Of a stretch of 10,165 nt of DNA, positions 1 to 7,169 are shown piece by piece. Origin of the DNA: an uncultured bacterium (lineage in GTDB: Bacteria; Vulcanimicrobiota; CADAWZ01); the NCBI GenBank assembly GCA_949288455.1, contig CASEKF010000050.1:1-10165 (forward strand). The letters are read 5' to 3'. Below the pieces are notes generated by a model. It was given only the letters and a program-made list of their open reading frames with translations, was not told where the DNA came from and searched no databases. The translations under genes and the position numbers were made by a program. How positions within the stretch are numbered: position 1 is the first letter of the stretch; each line of letters opens with the position of its first letter.

Positions 1-189
1 AGCTATAATTAAGATCGCGGTTATAGATGCCGCGTAAATTTTTGCGCGGACAGGCTTTGGTTCAAGTTTCTTTTCTTCTATGCGTCTTTCCAGCTCTTTT
101 TTTTGTCTGCATTCCCTGCAGTACGGCCTTTTATCGGGCACTGTCTTCCCGCATTCTTTACATTTCCCGGATTTTGGATTTTTTTTCAT
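1..189 (-). CDS. Zinc-ribbon, single-membrane-segment protein (partial, runs off left edge)
   Basis: This gene is too short and incomplete for a simple ORF list; I translated it by hand. It is open for 63 codons from ATG at 189 to the window edge with no stop. Residues 10-27 form a zinc ribbon of two CxxC pairs (C10, C13, C24, C27). A highly charged Lys/Glu/Arg linker follows (about 28-50), then a hydrophobic stretch (51-63, ending ITAILIIA) that looks like the start of a transmembrane helix. An AGGA Shine-Dalgarno sits at 198-201, 8 bases before the ATG. The start lies 28 bases after the response-regulator stop, so it is probably the last visible member of the same transcript. The N-terminal ribbon plus membrane helix resembles many uncharacterised bacterial zinc-ribbon membrane proteins; the part that would give its function is outside the window. 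Confidence 0.72.
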   Translation of the reverse strand, partial: MKKNPKSGKCKECGKTVPDKRPYCRECRQKKELERRIEEKKLEPKPVRAKIYAASITAILIIA

Positions 190-217
190 AATTTTAATCC
201 TATATAGTTTTAAGTTT

Positions 218-907
218 TTAGCTTAATCTTGAAAAACCTGATTTTAGCGCGTACAATACTAATTCTACTCTATCTCTTTTAGCTAGCTTATTCATTAAAT
301 TAGCTACATGCGTTTTTACCGTAGCTTCCGAAATAAAAAGAGACGACGCTATTTCTTTATTGTTTAATCCTTTAGCTACAAGCGACAAAACTTCTCTTTC
401 TCTTTCCGTAAGCATTTTAATAGCTTTTTGAGACAGAGAGTCCGGTTGTTCGGTTTCCTTCTGTTTCGACAGCTTACAAAATTCTTTTAGAATTTTGTTC
501 ATAACTCTTACTTGTATTACCGAATCTCCGGTGTGTACGGCTCTTATAGTTTTTAACGTTTCTAGGGGAGTAGCGTCTTTTAAGAGATACGCGGCGGCTC
601 CTTCTCTTATAAATTCGAAAATATAGTCGTCGTCTTCTATGGCCGTCAATATGAGAACTTTTGTAGTCGCGTTATTTTTTACTACCTGTCTTATAGCTTC
701 CAGACCGTCCATAACGGGCATATTTATATCTAGTATAAGTATGTCGGGATTAAGTTTTTTTGACAAATCTACCGCTTCCTGACCGTTGCAGGCTTCTCCT
801 ATTACTTCCATATCTTCTTCGTCGTTTAGGAGATGGTACAGCATTTCTCTGAAGAGATGATGATCGTCTGCGATTATTATTTTTATTTTTTTGATCTTTT
901 CATTCAT
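218..907 (-). CDS. NarL/FixJ-family response regulator
   Basis: A 229-residue two-component transcription factor of usual family length. The receiver domain (about 8-125) carries the acidic pair D14-D15, phosphoacceptor D60 in LILDINMP, the switch Thr T88 and the conserved Lys K110. A linker leads to a LuxR-type helix-turn-helix (about 165-222; LTEREREVL, then KEIA and the recognition helix ISEATVKTHV). It should bind DNA as a dimer once phosphorylated. The start ATG at 907 overlaps the kinase stop by 8 bases (ATGAATGA) with no clear Shine-Dalgarno of its own, so translation is probably coupled to the kinase. Its partner is almost certainly the kinase just upstream. Target genes cannot be read from the sequence; neighbouring operon genes and autoregulation are possibilities only. 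Confidence 0.95.
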   Translation of the reverse strand: MNEKIKKIKIIIADDHHLFREMLYHLLNDEEDMEVIGEACNGQEAVDLSKKLNPDILILDINMPVMDGLEAIRQVVKNNATTKVLILTAIEDDDYIFEFIREGAAAYLLKDATPLETLKTIRAVHTGDSVIQVRVMNKILKEFCKLSKQKETEQPDSLSQKAIKMLTEREREVLSLVAKGLNNKEIASSLFISEATVKTHVANLMNKLAKRDRVELVLYALKSGFSRLS

Positions 908-2351
908 TTGTCGTTGAACTCGCTTTATCTAATGAAAATCTAAACGTAGTTCCTATGTTGTCTTCGGTTTCCAGATCTATTTGCTGATTGTGCCCTTCGA
1001 TAATCTGTTTTACTATATAAAGTCCCAGTCCGGTGCTTTCGGTTGTTTTGTCGTTATATGGAAATTGCGCGAATTTTTTGAATATATCTTTTATATAAAT
1101 ATTTTTTATCCCTTTTCCTGTGTCCGTTACGGATATCAGAACTTTATCTTTTGTCTCTTCGCACCATAATTTTATTTCGCCGCCTTCTTCGGAAATTTTT
1201 ATGGCGTTGCTGAGCAGATTAAGTATAACTCTAACTATTTTTATTTTATCGCCGTATACCATCGCGTTAAATTCTTGTATATTTGATGTTAAAGTTATGT
1301 TTTTTTCTTCAAGCAGAAGGCTTATATTCGTGTATATTTCCTCAGATATATCGCAAAGAGGGAAATTGTGGAAAAAATATTTAGCTTTACCGCTTTCATA
1401 TTTGAAAGAATCGATCAGATTTCTGACAAGATGGGTCATGTGCATATTCGTTATAGCTATATTTTTTATGAATTTCGCCTGTTTTTCGCTTAACGAAGTA
1501 TTTTTTTCTTTGAGAAGCAAGGACGCGTATCCTTGAACCGCGGCTAGGGGGACCTTTAAATCATGGGTTATTAGAGAGAAGAATTCTCTAAGTTCTTGAG
1601 TCTTTTTCTTTATTTCTATTTCTAGTTGTTCGTTTAAATTTTTATATTTAATATTTATATTTTTAAGTTTGTCGTTTTTTTCTTCGAGTTCTTTTTTGAA
1701 TTTGTCAAGCTCTTCAGCCATTCTGTTGAACGAGCTTGAAATTCTTATAATTTCGCTATTTTTTGAACGCTGAGTCTGAATTCTAACGTCAAATTCGCCG
1801 TTAGCTAATTTTTCCTGAGCCGTAAACATATGTCTTAGCGGTTTTTCCAGGGCGTTAGATATCCATGATGAAATTGCGATATATGATAAGCATAAGAAGA
1901 GAGTTATAAAAAATATATTAAAAAATATATTTATCTTTAAAAGCAGCCGCGAGGCATTGTTGTCCGTGCAGATTTTTATCGAAAGATTGTCTTTATAATT
2001 TTTAATATCTATGTTATCTGAGAAAACTATTCCGTTTTCGAAGCTCTTAGGTCGTTTGAGTTGAGCTCTATATGAATATATTAAGGAGTTTCCGTCATTT
2101 ATTTCTACTTCCAGGACATAAGGCGTTTCGGCGAGTTTTTCGCTTATTTTTTCTTGAACTGACGTTTGATTTAGATCTTGTTTTTCCGTTTCCGAAATAA
2201 CGATATTTTTAATTCTGTCGCATTCCGCTTCGTTTTTAAGCTTTACGTTAGATTGAAGTATAGTTTCAAATGAGGTTATATTGAAATAGCTTGTCAGCAT
2301 TAGTACAATCGTCATAGGAATTAGGATTGACGCTAATATTTGTTTTCTCAT
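900..2351 (-). CDS. Membrane sensor histidine kinase (HAMP, HisKA, HATPase)
   Basis: A 483-residue inner-membrane sensor kinase. Transmembrane helix 1 covers about 5-24, an extracytoplasmic sensor segment of roughly 110 residues follows (about 25-137, no recognised ligand fold), and helix 2 is at about 140-162. A HAMP linker (about 165-218) runs into a Lys/Glu-rich coiled coil (about 212-255). The HisKA H-box is THDLKVPL with phosphoacceptor H263. The ATPase domain is intact: N-box NLLSNAIK with N382, G1 box DTGKGI (410-415), and G2 box TGLGLYIVK (440-448). It should autophosphorylate and pass phosphate to D60 of the adjacent regulator. The ATG at 2351 is 7 bases after the AmrS stop and has only a poor ribosome site, suggesting coupling. 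A HisKA-type H-box paired with a NarL-type regulator is not the usual match. Confidence 0.95.
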   Translation of the reverse strand: MRKQILASILIPMTIVLMLTSYFNITSFETILQSNVKLKNEAECDRIKNIVISETEKQDLNQTSVQEKISEKLAETPYVLEVEINDGNSLIYSYRAQLKRPKSFENGIVFSDNIDIKNYKDNLSIKICTDNNASRLLLKINIFFNIFFITLFLCLSYIAISSWISNALEKPLRHMFTAQEKLANGEFDVRIQTQRSKNSEIIRISSSFNRMAEELDKFKKELEEKNDKLKNINIKYKNLNEQLEIEIKKKTQELREFFSLITHDLKVPLAAVQGYASLLLKEKNTSLSEKQAKFIKNIAITNMHMTHLVRNLIDSFKYESGKAKYFFHNFPLCDISEEIYTNISLLLEEKNITLTSNIQEFNAMVYGDKIKIVRVILNLLSNAIKISEEGGEIKLWCEETKDKVLISVTDTGKGIKNIYIKDIFKKFAQFPYNDKTTESTGLGLYIVKQIIEGHNQQIDLETEDNIGTTFRFSLDKASSTTNE

Positions 2352-2358
2352 TTGTAGA

Positions 2359-3354
2359 CTACCGCGTTATTATATTGATCGGCGCTGAACAATACGGACA
2401 CTTTCCTTCTTTTACGAAGTTTTTCGTTAATCCCATTCTGTTTCTTTTTATTATTACTTCGGAACATTTTGGACATATGGTATCGCATCCGTTTTCCGTA
2501 TGTATATTTCCGGTATAAACGTATTTTAAGTATTCCGTCGCTTGCAATCTCAGGCGTTCTATAGTTTCCGGCGGAGCGGGAGGAATTTCCATTTCATATT
2601 TAGGAAAATATGCGCTAAGATGCAGGGGGGTATCGTCTCCTAAGTTGACGGCAATCCATTTAGCCAGCTTTTGTATATGTCGATCCGTATCGTTTAACGT
2701 TGGAATTATCAGGTTAGTAATTTCCAGAAAAGCTGATTTTTTCGATTCTACCGCATATTTTAAGACAGGTTTTAAAGAGGCTTTACAATATTTTTTGTAA
2801 AAGGAATCATCAATTGATTTTATATCCAGGTTTATTGCGTCTATAAATTTTAATAAAAGTTTCAGAGGCTTTAAATTAAGATATCCGTTTGTAACCAGAA
2901 CGTTTTTTAAATTCAGTTCTTTAATTTTTTGAGCTATTTTATATATTCCTTCAAACCAAATTGAAGGTTCGTTGTAGGTATACGCTAGTCCAATATTGTT
3001 TTGACAAACTAGCTTTACCGCGGCGTTTACGATTTCGTCGCTCGTTATATGAGATATGCCTTCGGCTTTAGATTGGCTTAACGTCCAATTTTGGCAAAAA
3101 CTGCATTTCAGATTACATCCGTAAGTTCCGGTTGACAGTATGTTCGTTCCGGGATAAAAATGGTAAAGCGGTTTTTTTTCTATAGGATCCAGAGCCAGAG
3201 TGACGGGTTGAGCCAGAAGAACTGCCTTGGAAGATTCGTTAACTCTGCCTCCGCATAGTCCGTATTTACCCGGAGGAATAACGCATCTGTGAGGACATAT
3301 TCCGCATTGGATGTTATCTTCTTTTTTTTTCCAAAACATACGCTCCATAAACAT
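2359..3354 (-). CDS. amrS: AmmeMemoRadiSam-type radical SAM enzyme
   Basis: A 331-residue cytoplasmic radical SAM protein. The 4Fe-4S/SAM motif CxxxCxxC is C80, C84, C87 (CNLKCSFCQNW). The N-terminus has the extra cysteine pattern CGICPHRC plus C34 (C17, C20, C24, C34) before an LYHFYPG segment at 63-69, typical of the AmrS family that is often annotated as pyruvate formate-lyase activating enzyme-like. The C-terminus adds further cysteines (C290, C294, C297, C319, C322) that look like a zinc ribbon. Family length is usually about 330-340 residues, so it is full length. No glycyl-radical enzyme is nearby, which argues against a PflA role. The named partners AMMECR1 and Memo are absent from the window, and the substrate is unknown. 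The ATG at 3354 follows a GGAG by 5 bases; an in-frame ATG at 3348 would also be possible. Confidence 0.88.
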   Translation of the reverse strand: MFMERMFWKKKEDNIQCGICPHRCVIPPGKYGLCGGRVNESSKAVLLAQPVTLALDPIEKKPLYHFYPGTNILSTGTYGCNLKCSFCQNWTLSQSKAEGISHITSDEIVNAAVKLVCQNNIGLAYTYNEPSIWFEGIYKIAQKIKELNLKNVLVTNGYLNLKPLKLLLKFIDAINLDIKSIDDSFYKKYCKASLKPVLKYAVESKKSAFLEITNLIIPTLNDTDRHIQKLAKWIAVNLGDDTPLHLSAYFPKYEMEIPPAPPETIERLRLQATEYLKYVYTGNIHTENGCDTICPKCSEVIIKRNRMGLTKNFVKEGKCPYCSAPINIITR

Positions 3355-3359
3355 AAAAG

Positions 3360-3367
3360 CTCCTTTT
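3360..3367 (-). promoter_or_regulatory. Ribosome binding site of the AmrS gene
   Basis: The minus strand reads AAAAGGAG here. The GGAG lies 5 bases before the ATG at 3354 and 11 bases before an in-frame ATG at 3348. Either could be the start, the second having less ideal spacing on the long side. This is one of the strongest Shine-Dalgarno sequences in the window and follows a 92-base gap after truB, so AmrS is translated independently of truB. Confidence 0.7.
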
Positions 3368-3446
3368 GTTTTTTCGATTCGTATGTTTAGGCGAGCGGTA
3401 TTTTATGTCGCATTTAATCTTGATTAGCTGAAGACGGGAATTTAAT

Positions 3447-4343
3447 TTACGTTATAAATACTTTTTCGCATTTAACGCTCATGCTTCCATTTTCAAAAAA
3501 CGCTCTGCCCATAGCCGCTATTTTATGAGAGTCGGCCGATATTCTTATCAGTTCTCCGTTTTGAAAGTTTAGTTTATCATATCTAAATGAATTTCCGTTT
3601 TTTATTTTGTTTAAAATCTCTTCGTCCGCTTCTATTTCCGGATAATCTTCCAATACTTGTTCCGGTAGGGTGTATTTGTTTGTATTTTGGCCGTCTCGTT
3701 TTAATTCTTCGATAGAAACGCTGGATTTTATGTTGAATATTCCGCTTCTAAGTCTTACTAAAAAGGACATCAGCGCGCCGCATCCAAGTTTTTGACCTAT
3801 ATCTGCGGCAAGGCTTCTTATATACGTGCCTTCTGAACAGTCTATATCTATCGTTAAAAACGGATACTTATATTTTACTAAGCGGATGGAAAATATTTCT
3901 ACGATTCTTGGAGGAATTTCTACTGTTTCTCCGGATCGAAAATATTTGTATAATCTTTTCCCGTTTACTTTTACGGCGGAAGCCATAGGAGGAAATTGTT
4001 TCTGAAGTCCGATTAACGATTGAAGAGTTTCTTTTATTTCTTGCTCCGTCGTTTGTTTCAGATTTTCGCTTTCTTGTATTTCTCCGTATAAATCGCCCGT
4101 TTCGCTCGTTTTTCCCAGAAGTAGTTCGGCTCTATATCTTTTAGTTCTGTCTTTGATATATTCTATCAGCCTTGTCGCTCCTTTGCCTACCGCTATGGGC
4201 AATACGCCGGCTGCTCCCGGATCTAGCGTCCCGAGATGACCTGTTCTTTTTTCCCCCGTAATTTTTCTGATTGCTCTAACAGCGTCATGCGAAGTCATTC
4301 CGGCCGGTTTAAGTAAATTTATAAAAAAGCCGATATTTTCCAT
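3447..4343 (-). CDS. truB: tRNA pseudouridine(55) synthase TruB
   Basis: TruB isomerises U55 to pseudouridine in the T-loop of most tRNAs, in the cytoplasm. The protein is 298 residues, normal for the family. The N-terminal motif LLKPAGMTSHDAV (10-22) is followed by the catalytic motif GHLGTLDPGAAGVLP with nucleophile D41. Other family blocks are KRYRAELLLGKTSETGD, the PPMASAVKVNGKRLY segment, and CSEGTYIRSLAADIG near 169-183. The last 60 or so residues look like the small PUA-type C-terminal domain. The ATG at 4343 begins 3 bases after the stop of the exported-protein gene, so the two are probably coupled. In many bacteria truB lies beside rbfA or ribF; here it follows aro genes instead. Confidence 0.97.
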   Translation of the reverse strand: MENIGFFINLLKPAGMTSHDAVRAIRKITGEKRTGHLGTLDPGAAGVLPIAVGKGATRLIEYIKDRTKRYRAELLLGKTSETGDLYGEIQESENLKQTTEQEIKETLQSLIGLQKQFPPMASAVKVNGKRLYKYFRSGETVEIPPRIVEIFSIRLVKYKYPFLTIDIDCSEGTYIRSLAADIGQKLGCGALMSFLVRLRSGIFNIKSSVSIEELKRDGQNTNKYTLPEQVLEDYPEIEADEEILNKIKNGNSFRYDKLNFQNGELIRISADSHKIAAMGRAFFENGSMSVKCEKVFIT

Positions 4344-4346
4344 TTT

Positions 4347-4952
4347 CTATGATATTGTAGAATTATCTTTTTTATGAGGATCTTGCTCCGTATCTATAGA
4401 GCCTGGAGGAAAAATAGCTATAAGCTCTATCGTTCCGGTATCTCCGATCTTAAAAACTATACCTCTTTTTATATAGTTTGCATATCCGGCTTCTTTTCTG
4501 TCCGGTTCTCCCCATTGCGCTTTTATTTCGTCATAGGTCATACCTACGGAAAACGGGACGTTTTTAAGCTTACATTTTCCGGTTACCATTATGGAACGTA
4601 TAGTGTTATCGTCGTTTCTTAAATTAAAGAACAATGACTCTTCGTCATATCTCATTTGTATATAGTCATTTTTCTTTCCGCCTTTTCCTCTTAGGGCGGC
4701 TATATGATCCGGAGCGCCAAAAAAACTAAAAATATAAGCCATATAATCTCCGGGCGAGATAACTGATTCTCCGATAATTATACCGCTTGGGGCAGCCGCA
4801 GGCTGAGTTTGTACCGAAGGCTTAACATTGGAGTTAGTCGGGGCGTCGATTTGGTTTTGAGGCGGTTTAGGAAGCGCGTTTTGAGCTAGTGTCGCCGTAA
4901 TAAATAATAGGCAGGCGACAAATAACGTAGTTATATAAACTGATTTTTTCAT
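4347..4952 (-). CDS. Exported protein with two SmpA/OmlA-like repeats
   Basis: A 201-residue protein I recognise only by architecture. Residues 1-23 form a signal peptide (MKK, then a hydrophobic core, ending ATLA before Q24); there is no lipobox cysteine at the cleavage site. A Pro/Gln/Asn-rich linker follows (25-57). The rest looks like two copies of a small fold: the first opens with SPGDYMAYIFSFFGAPD (66-82), the second with VGMTYDEIKAQWGEPD (136-151), each followed by alternating beta-type segments. The helix ending in G-x-P-D recalls SmpA/OmlA (BamE)-like and other BLIP-fold domains, so it probably sits in the periplasm or extracellularly as a binding or assembly domain. The ATG at 4952 overlaps the aroQ stop in an ATGA, which decides the start; an in-frame ATG at 5045 would lie inside aroQ and bury the signal peptide. 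Function unknown. Confidence 0.8.
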   Translation of the reverse strand: MKKSVYITTLFVACLLFITATLAQNALPKPPQNQIDAPTNSNVKPSVQTQPAAAPSGIIIGESVISPGDYMAYIFSFFGAPDHIAALRGKGGKKNDYIQMRYDEESLFFNLRNDDNTIRSIMVTGKCKLKNVPFSVGMTYDEIKAQWGEPDRKEAGYANYIKRGIVFKIGDTGTIELIAIFPPGSIDTEQDPHKKDNSTIS

Positions 4953-5398
4953 TTGTATTCTCCTTGTGTTCTTTGAATATTGACGCAGGCTCTGAGCGCA
5001 AGTCTGTATCCGTAAAATCCAAAACCGGCTATAATCCCCGAACATACGGGAGCTATTACCGAACGTTGTCTAAAATTTTCTCTTGCGAAAATATTCGAAA
5101 TATGAACTTCTATTACGATAGAACTAGAAGCTTCGATCGCGTCTCTTATAGCTATTGAATAATGCGAATAAGCTCCGGCGTTTAAAATTATTCCGTCGTA
5201 GCAATTTTTATTAATTTCCGAGATTATTTCTCCTTCAATATCTGATTGAAAGAAATCGACGTCGCAATTAATTTTTTTCGCTTCTTCTCTTATTTCATTT
5301 TCAAGCGTTTTCAGAGAGAGGCCGCCGTATACAGCTTTATTTCGTTTTTCGAGTATTCCAAGATTAGGGCCGTTTATAATTAATATCTTCTCATTCAT
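4949..5398 (-). CDS. aroQ: Type II 3-dehydroquinate dehydratase
   Basis: It dehydrates 3-dehydroquinate to 3-dehydroshikimate, step 3 of the shikimate pathway, as a cytoplasmic enzyme that is dodecameric in characterised relatives. At 149 residues it has the expected size. Active-site residues are visible: N12 and R19 around the flexible lid, catalytic Y24 in VYGG, N73-A-G-A-Y with H79 (catalytic His region), E97-V-H99 in EVHISN, and R106 and R110. The family end motif GFGFYGYRLAL is present. The start ATG lies 5 bases after the aroK stop without a clear Shine-Dalgarno, and the stop overlaps the next start in ATGA. Both features point to translation as part of a polycistronic message. Confidence 0.97.
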   Translation of the reverse strand: MNEKILIINGPNLGILEKRNKAVYGGLSLKTLENEIREEAKKINCDVDFFQSDIEGEIISEINKNCYDGIILNAGAYSHYSIAIRDAIEASSSIVIEVHISNIFARENFRQRSVIAPVCSGIIAGFGFYGYRLALRACVNIQRTQGEYK

Positions 5399-5403
5399 AG
5401 TTT

Positions 5404-5958
5404 TTAGGATATATCTATATATTGGTGTTGAAGTTTATCAAGAATGTTTTGACTGATTTTAAATAAGTTTATTAATTTTAGAACGGCTTCTCTTGGAGTC
5501 AAGTTGGTGGTATTCAGTTTAATTGGAATTTTTTTAAAAATACATTCTCTTTCCAGAAGCAATTTATCTATTTTTTCTTCTATTTCTCCTCCTCTTAAAG
5601 CAGGTCTCTTATTAGTTCGTTTGAGTCTGGTTACCAATTCGTTTCTATCTGCGATTAGACATACCATAATGCCTGTTTTTTTGAAGAGTTCGAAAATTTG
5701 AGGATCCGTAATAGTGCCTCCTCCGGTCGAAACGACTAAATTGAATTTTGACGCGAGCGAAATCGCTAATGCTTTTTCTTCGCTTCTGAAAAAATCTTCT
5801 CCTTTCTTATCAAAAATCATATTGACGCTCATAGACATTTTTTTTTCTATCGCTTTGTCTGTGTCTATGAATTTTCTTCCGGTTAACTTAGCTAGTTGTT
5901 TCCCTATAGTGCTTTTGCCGGTTCCCATAAAGCCGACTATGTATATGTTTTTTTTCAC
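5404..5958 (-). CDS. aroK: Shikimate kinase
   Basis: It phosphorylates shikimate at the 3-hydroxyl using ATP, step 5 of the pathway, in the cytoplasm. The 184-residue protein has the Walker A loop GFMGTGKST (9-17), the D34 of the DTD shikimate/Mg site, the FRxxE segment with R58, the triple glycine of STGGGT (about 79-81) and the lid motif KRPAL with its arginine near 118. The last 25 or so residues extend a little beyond the most compact family members. The start codon is GTG at 5958-5956, overlapping the aroC TGA stop as GTGA; no other start lies before the Walker A loop. aroK and aroL cannot be told apart by sequence alone here, but the single copy and context fit aroK. Confidence 0.96.
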   Translation of the reverse strand: MKKNIYIVGFMGTGKSTIGKQLAKLTGRKFIDTDKAIEKKMSMSVNMIFDKKGEDFFRSEEKALAISLASKFNLVVSTGGGTITDPQIFELFKKTGIMVCLIADRNELVTRLKRTNKRPALRGGEIEEKIDKLLLERECIFKKIPIKLNTTNLTPREAVLKLINLFKISQNILDKLQHQYIDIS

Positions 5959-7073
5959 GCTTTAATCCGTTCTTTTATTTTATTATTGATTGTATCAAAG
6001 TTTATTTTGGTATCTTCCAGCGTGTCTTTCCCAAAACGTTCGATAAAAAATTCTAAAAGTATTATGGCTGTCATCGCTTCGCAAGTCATCGCTGCGGCCG
6101 GAACAGCAATGACGTCAGAACGTATATATGCGGCCTTGCCCTCTTTGCCGGACGATAAATCCAGAGACGGAAGACCTTTTTTCAAAGACGGTATCGGTTT
6201 CATCGCCGCGGTCATTTCTAATCTTTCGCCGTTTGATATGCCTCCTTCAATACCTCCTGAATTATTGGATGTTCTTATGCCTCCGGCGAAAATAGAGTCT
6301 TGAAATTTGCTTCCCGGGATTTCTGAACTTTTAAATCCGGCTCCTATAGAAACGGCTTTAATTCCCGGAACAGACATAACCCCCGCGGCTAAACGGCTGT
6401 CTAGTCGCCTGTCCCATTGAGAAAAAGCTCCTAACCCTATTGGCAAATTTTCTGCGACGATTTGAATTTTTCCTCCAAGAGTGTCTCCCTGTTTGGCAGC
6501 CTGATCTATGAGTTTAATGATATTTCGTTCGTTTGTCCTGCAAGCCAGTCTTAACGGAGATGCCTCTGCCGTTTCCCTTAGAAGCCGTATACTGGTTGTT
6601 TTTTCCGGAATTGAAGATTCTGTTCCTATAGCGTAGACGTAGCCGAGAATTTCAATATTGAAAACGCTTAGAAATTGTCTCGATATTTCTCCAAGAACTA
6701 CTGTCGCGGCAGTTTTTCGTCCTCCTTGGCATTCGGCGGGATAGGATAGGTTGTCCAGTTCATATTTTAAACTTCCTGAAAAATCAGAGTGGCCGGGTCT
6801 TGGAATCGTCATTTTCTCCTGAAAATTTCCCGAGTCTTTATTTCGTATAAAAAATGAAATTGGAGCGCCGTATGTCTTGCCTCTTATTAGACCTCCCGTA
6901 ATAATGACTTCGTCGTCTTCAAACGTCATTCTTCTTCCGCGTCCATAACCTGTTCTTCTAAGTTTCATTACTTTTTTTATTTCCGTTTCGTTTATCGTGA
7001 AGTTAGAAGGCAGTCCGTCGAGAATTGCCGTAAGACCCGGACCATGCGATTCTCCTGCGGTTAAAAATTTCAT
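5955..7073 (-). CDS. aroC: Chorismate synthase
   Basis: It converts 5-enolpyruvylshikimate 3-phosphate to chorismate, the last shikimate step, and needs reduced FMN. From ATG at 7073 the protein is 372 residues, within the family range. Signatures are clear: MKFLTAGESHGPGLT at the N-terminus (with the family's first conserved His), GYGRGRRM, RPGHSD (second conserved His region), RRLDSRLAAGVMSVPG, the glycine-rich RTSNNSGGIEGGISNGE, and the C-terminal RSDVIAVPAAAM. I chose the ATG at 7073 because it places the canonical N-terminus first and has AAAGGA 8 bases upstream; an in-frame TTG at 7091 would add six residues lacking family support and would overlap that ribosome site. The stop overlaps the aroK GTG start. 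Confidence 0.97.
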   Translation of the reverse strand: MKFLTAGESHGPGLTAILDGLPSNFTINETEIKKVMKLRRTGYGRGRRMTFEDDEVIITGGLIRGKTYGAPISFFIRNKDSGNFQEKMTIPRPGHSDFSGSLKYELDNLSYPAECQGGRKTAATVVLGEISRQFLSVFNIEILGYVYAIGTESSIPEKTTSIRLLRETAEASPLRLACRTNERNIIKLIDQAAKQGDTLGGKIQIVAENLPIGLGAFSQWDRRLDSRLAAGVMSVPGIKAVSIGAGFKSSEIPGSKFQDSIFAGGIRTSNNSGGIEGGISNGERLEMTAAMKPIPSLKKGLPSLDLSSGKEGKAAYIRSDVIAVPAAAMTCEAMTAIILLEFFIERFGKDTLEDTKINFDTINNKIKERIKA

Positions 7074-7081
7074 TTTTAGAA

Positions 7082-7087
7082 TCCTTT
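7082..7087 (-). promoter_or_regulatory. Ribosome binding site of aroC
   Basis: The minus strand reads AAAGGA, 8 bases before the ATG at 7073. Its position decides the aroC start in favour of 7073 over the TTG at 7091. The 96-base gap between aroE and aroC holds this site; I found no convincing promoter or terminator in the remainder. Confidence 0.75.
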
Positions 7088-7169
7088 CCAAGAATATTTT
7101 AACTTTGTCCGAAATTTATTAACTCGTTTTCTTGTTACGTTTGAAATATCTGATTTCGCGTCGTTATTT

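Noticed and set aside
1120-1536. Plus-strand 138-codon open frame
   Set aside because: It lies wholly antisense to the intact histidine kinase, has no family motif and reads as a shadow of codon bias on the other strand.
3355-3446. Promoter for the AmrS-kinase-regulator genes in the 92-base gap after truB
   Set aside because: A TAAAAT box is present, but no -35-like element lies at 16-18 bases from it, and the short inverted repeat TAATC-AA-GATTA nearby is too small to call an operator.
4953-5045. Upstream ATG at 5045 for the exported-protein gene
   Set aside because: It would lie inside aroQ in another frame and put 31 residues before a good signal peptide. The ATGA overlap at 4952 is a better start.
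4949-5398. QSDIEGE in AroQ in place of the common QSNHEGE
   Set aside because: Asp at this place is known in other type II dehydroquinases and the catalytic residues are intact, so it is ordinary family variation.
5896-6303. Plus-strand 135-codon open frame
   Set aside because: It is antisense to aroK and aroC, both of which are strongly supported, and has no recognisable motif.
7074-7091. TTG start at 7091 for aroC
   Set aside because: It adds six residues before the conserved MKFLTAGESHG and would place the AAAGGA ribosome site inside the coding region.
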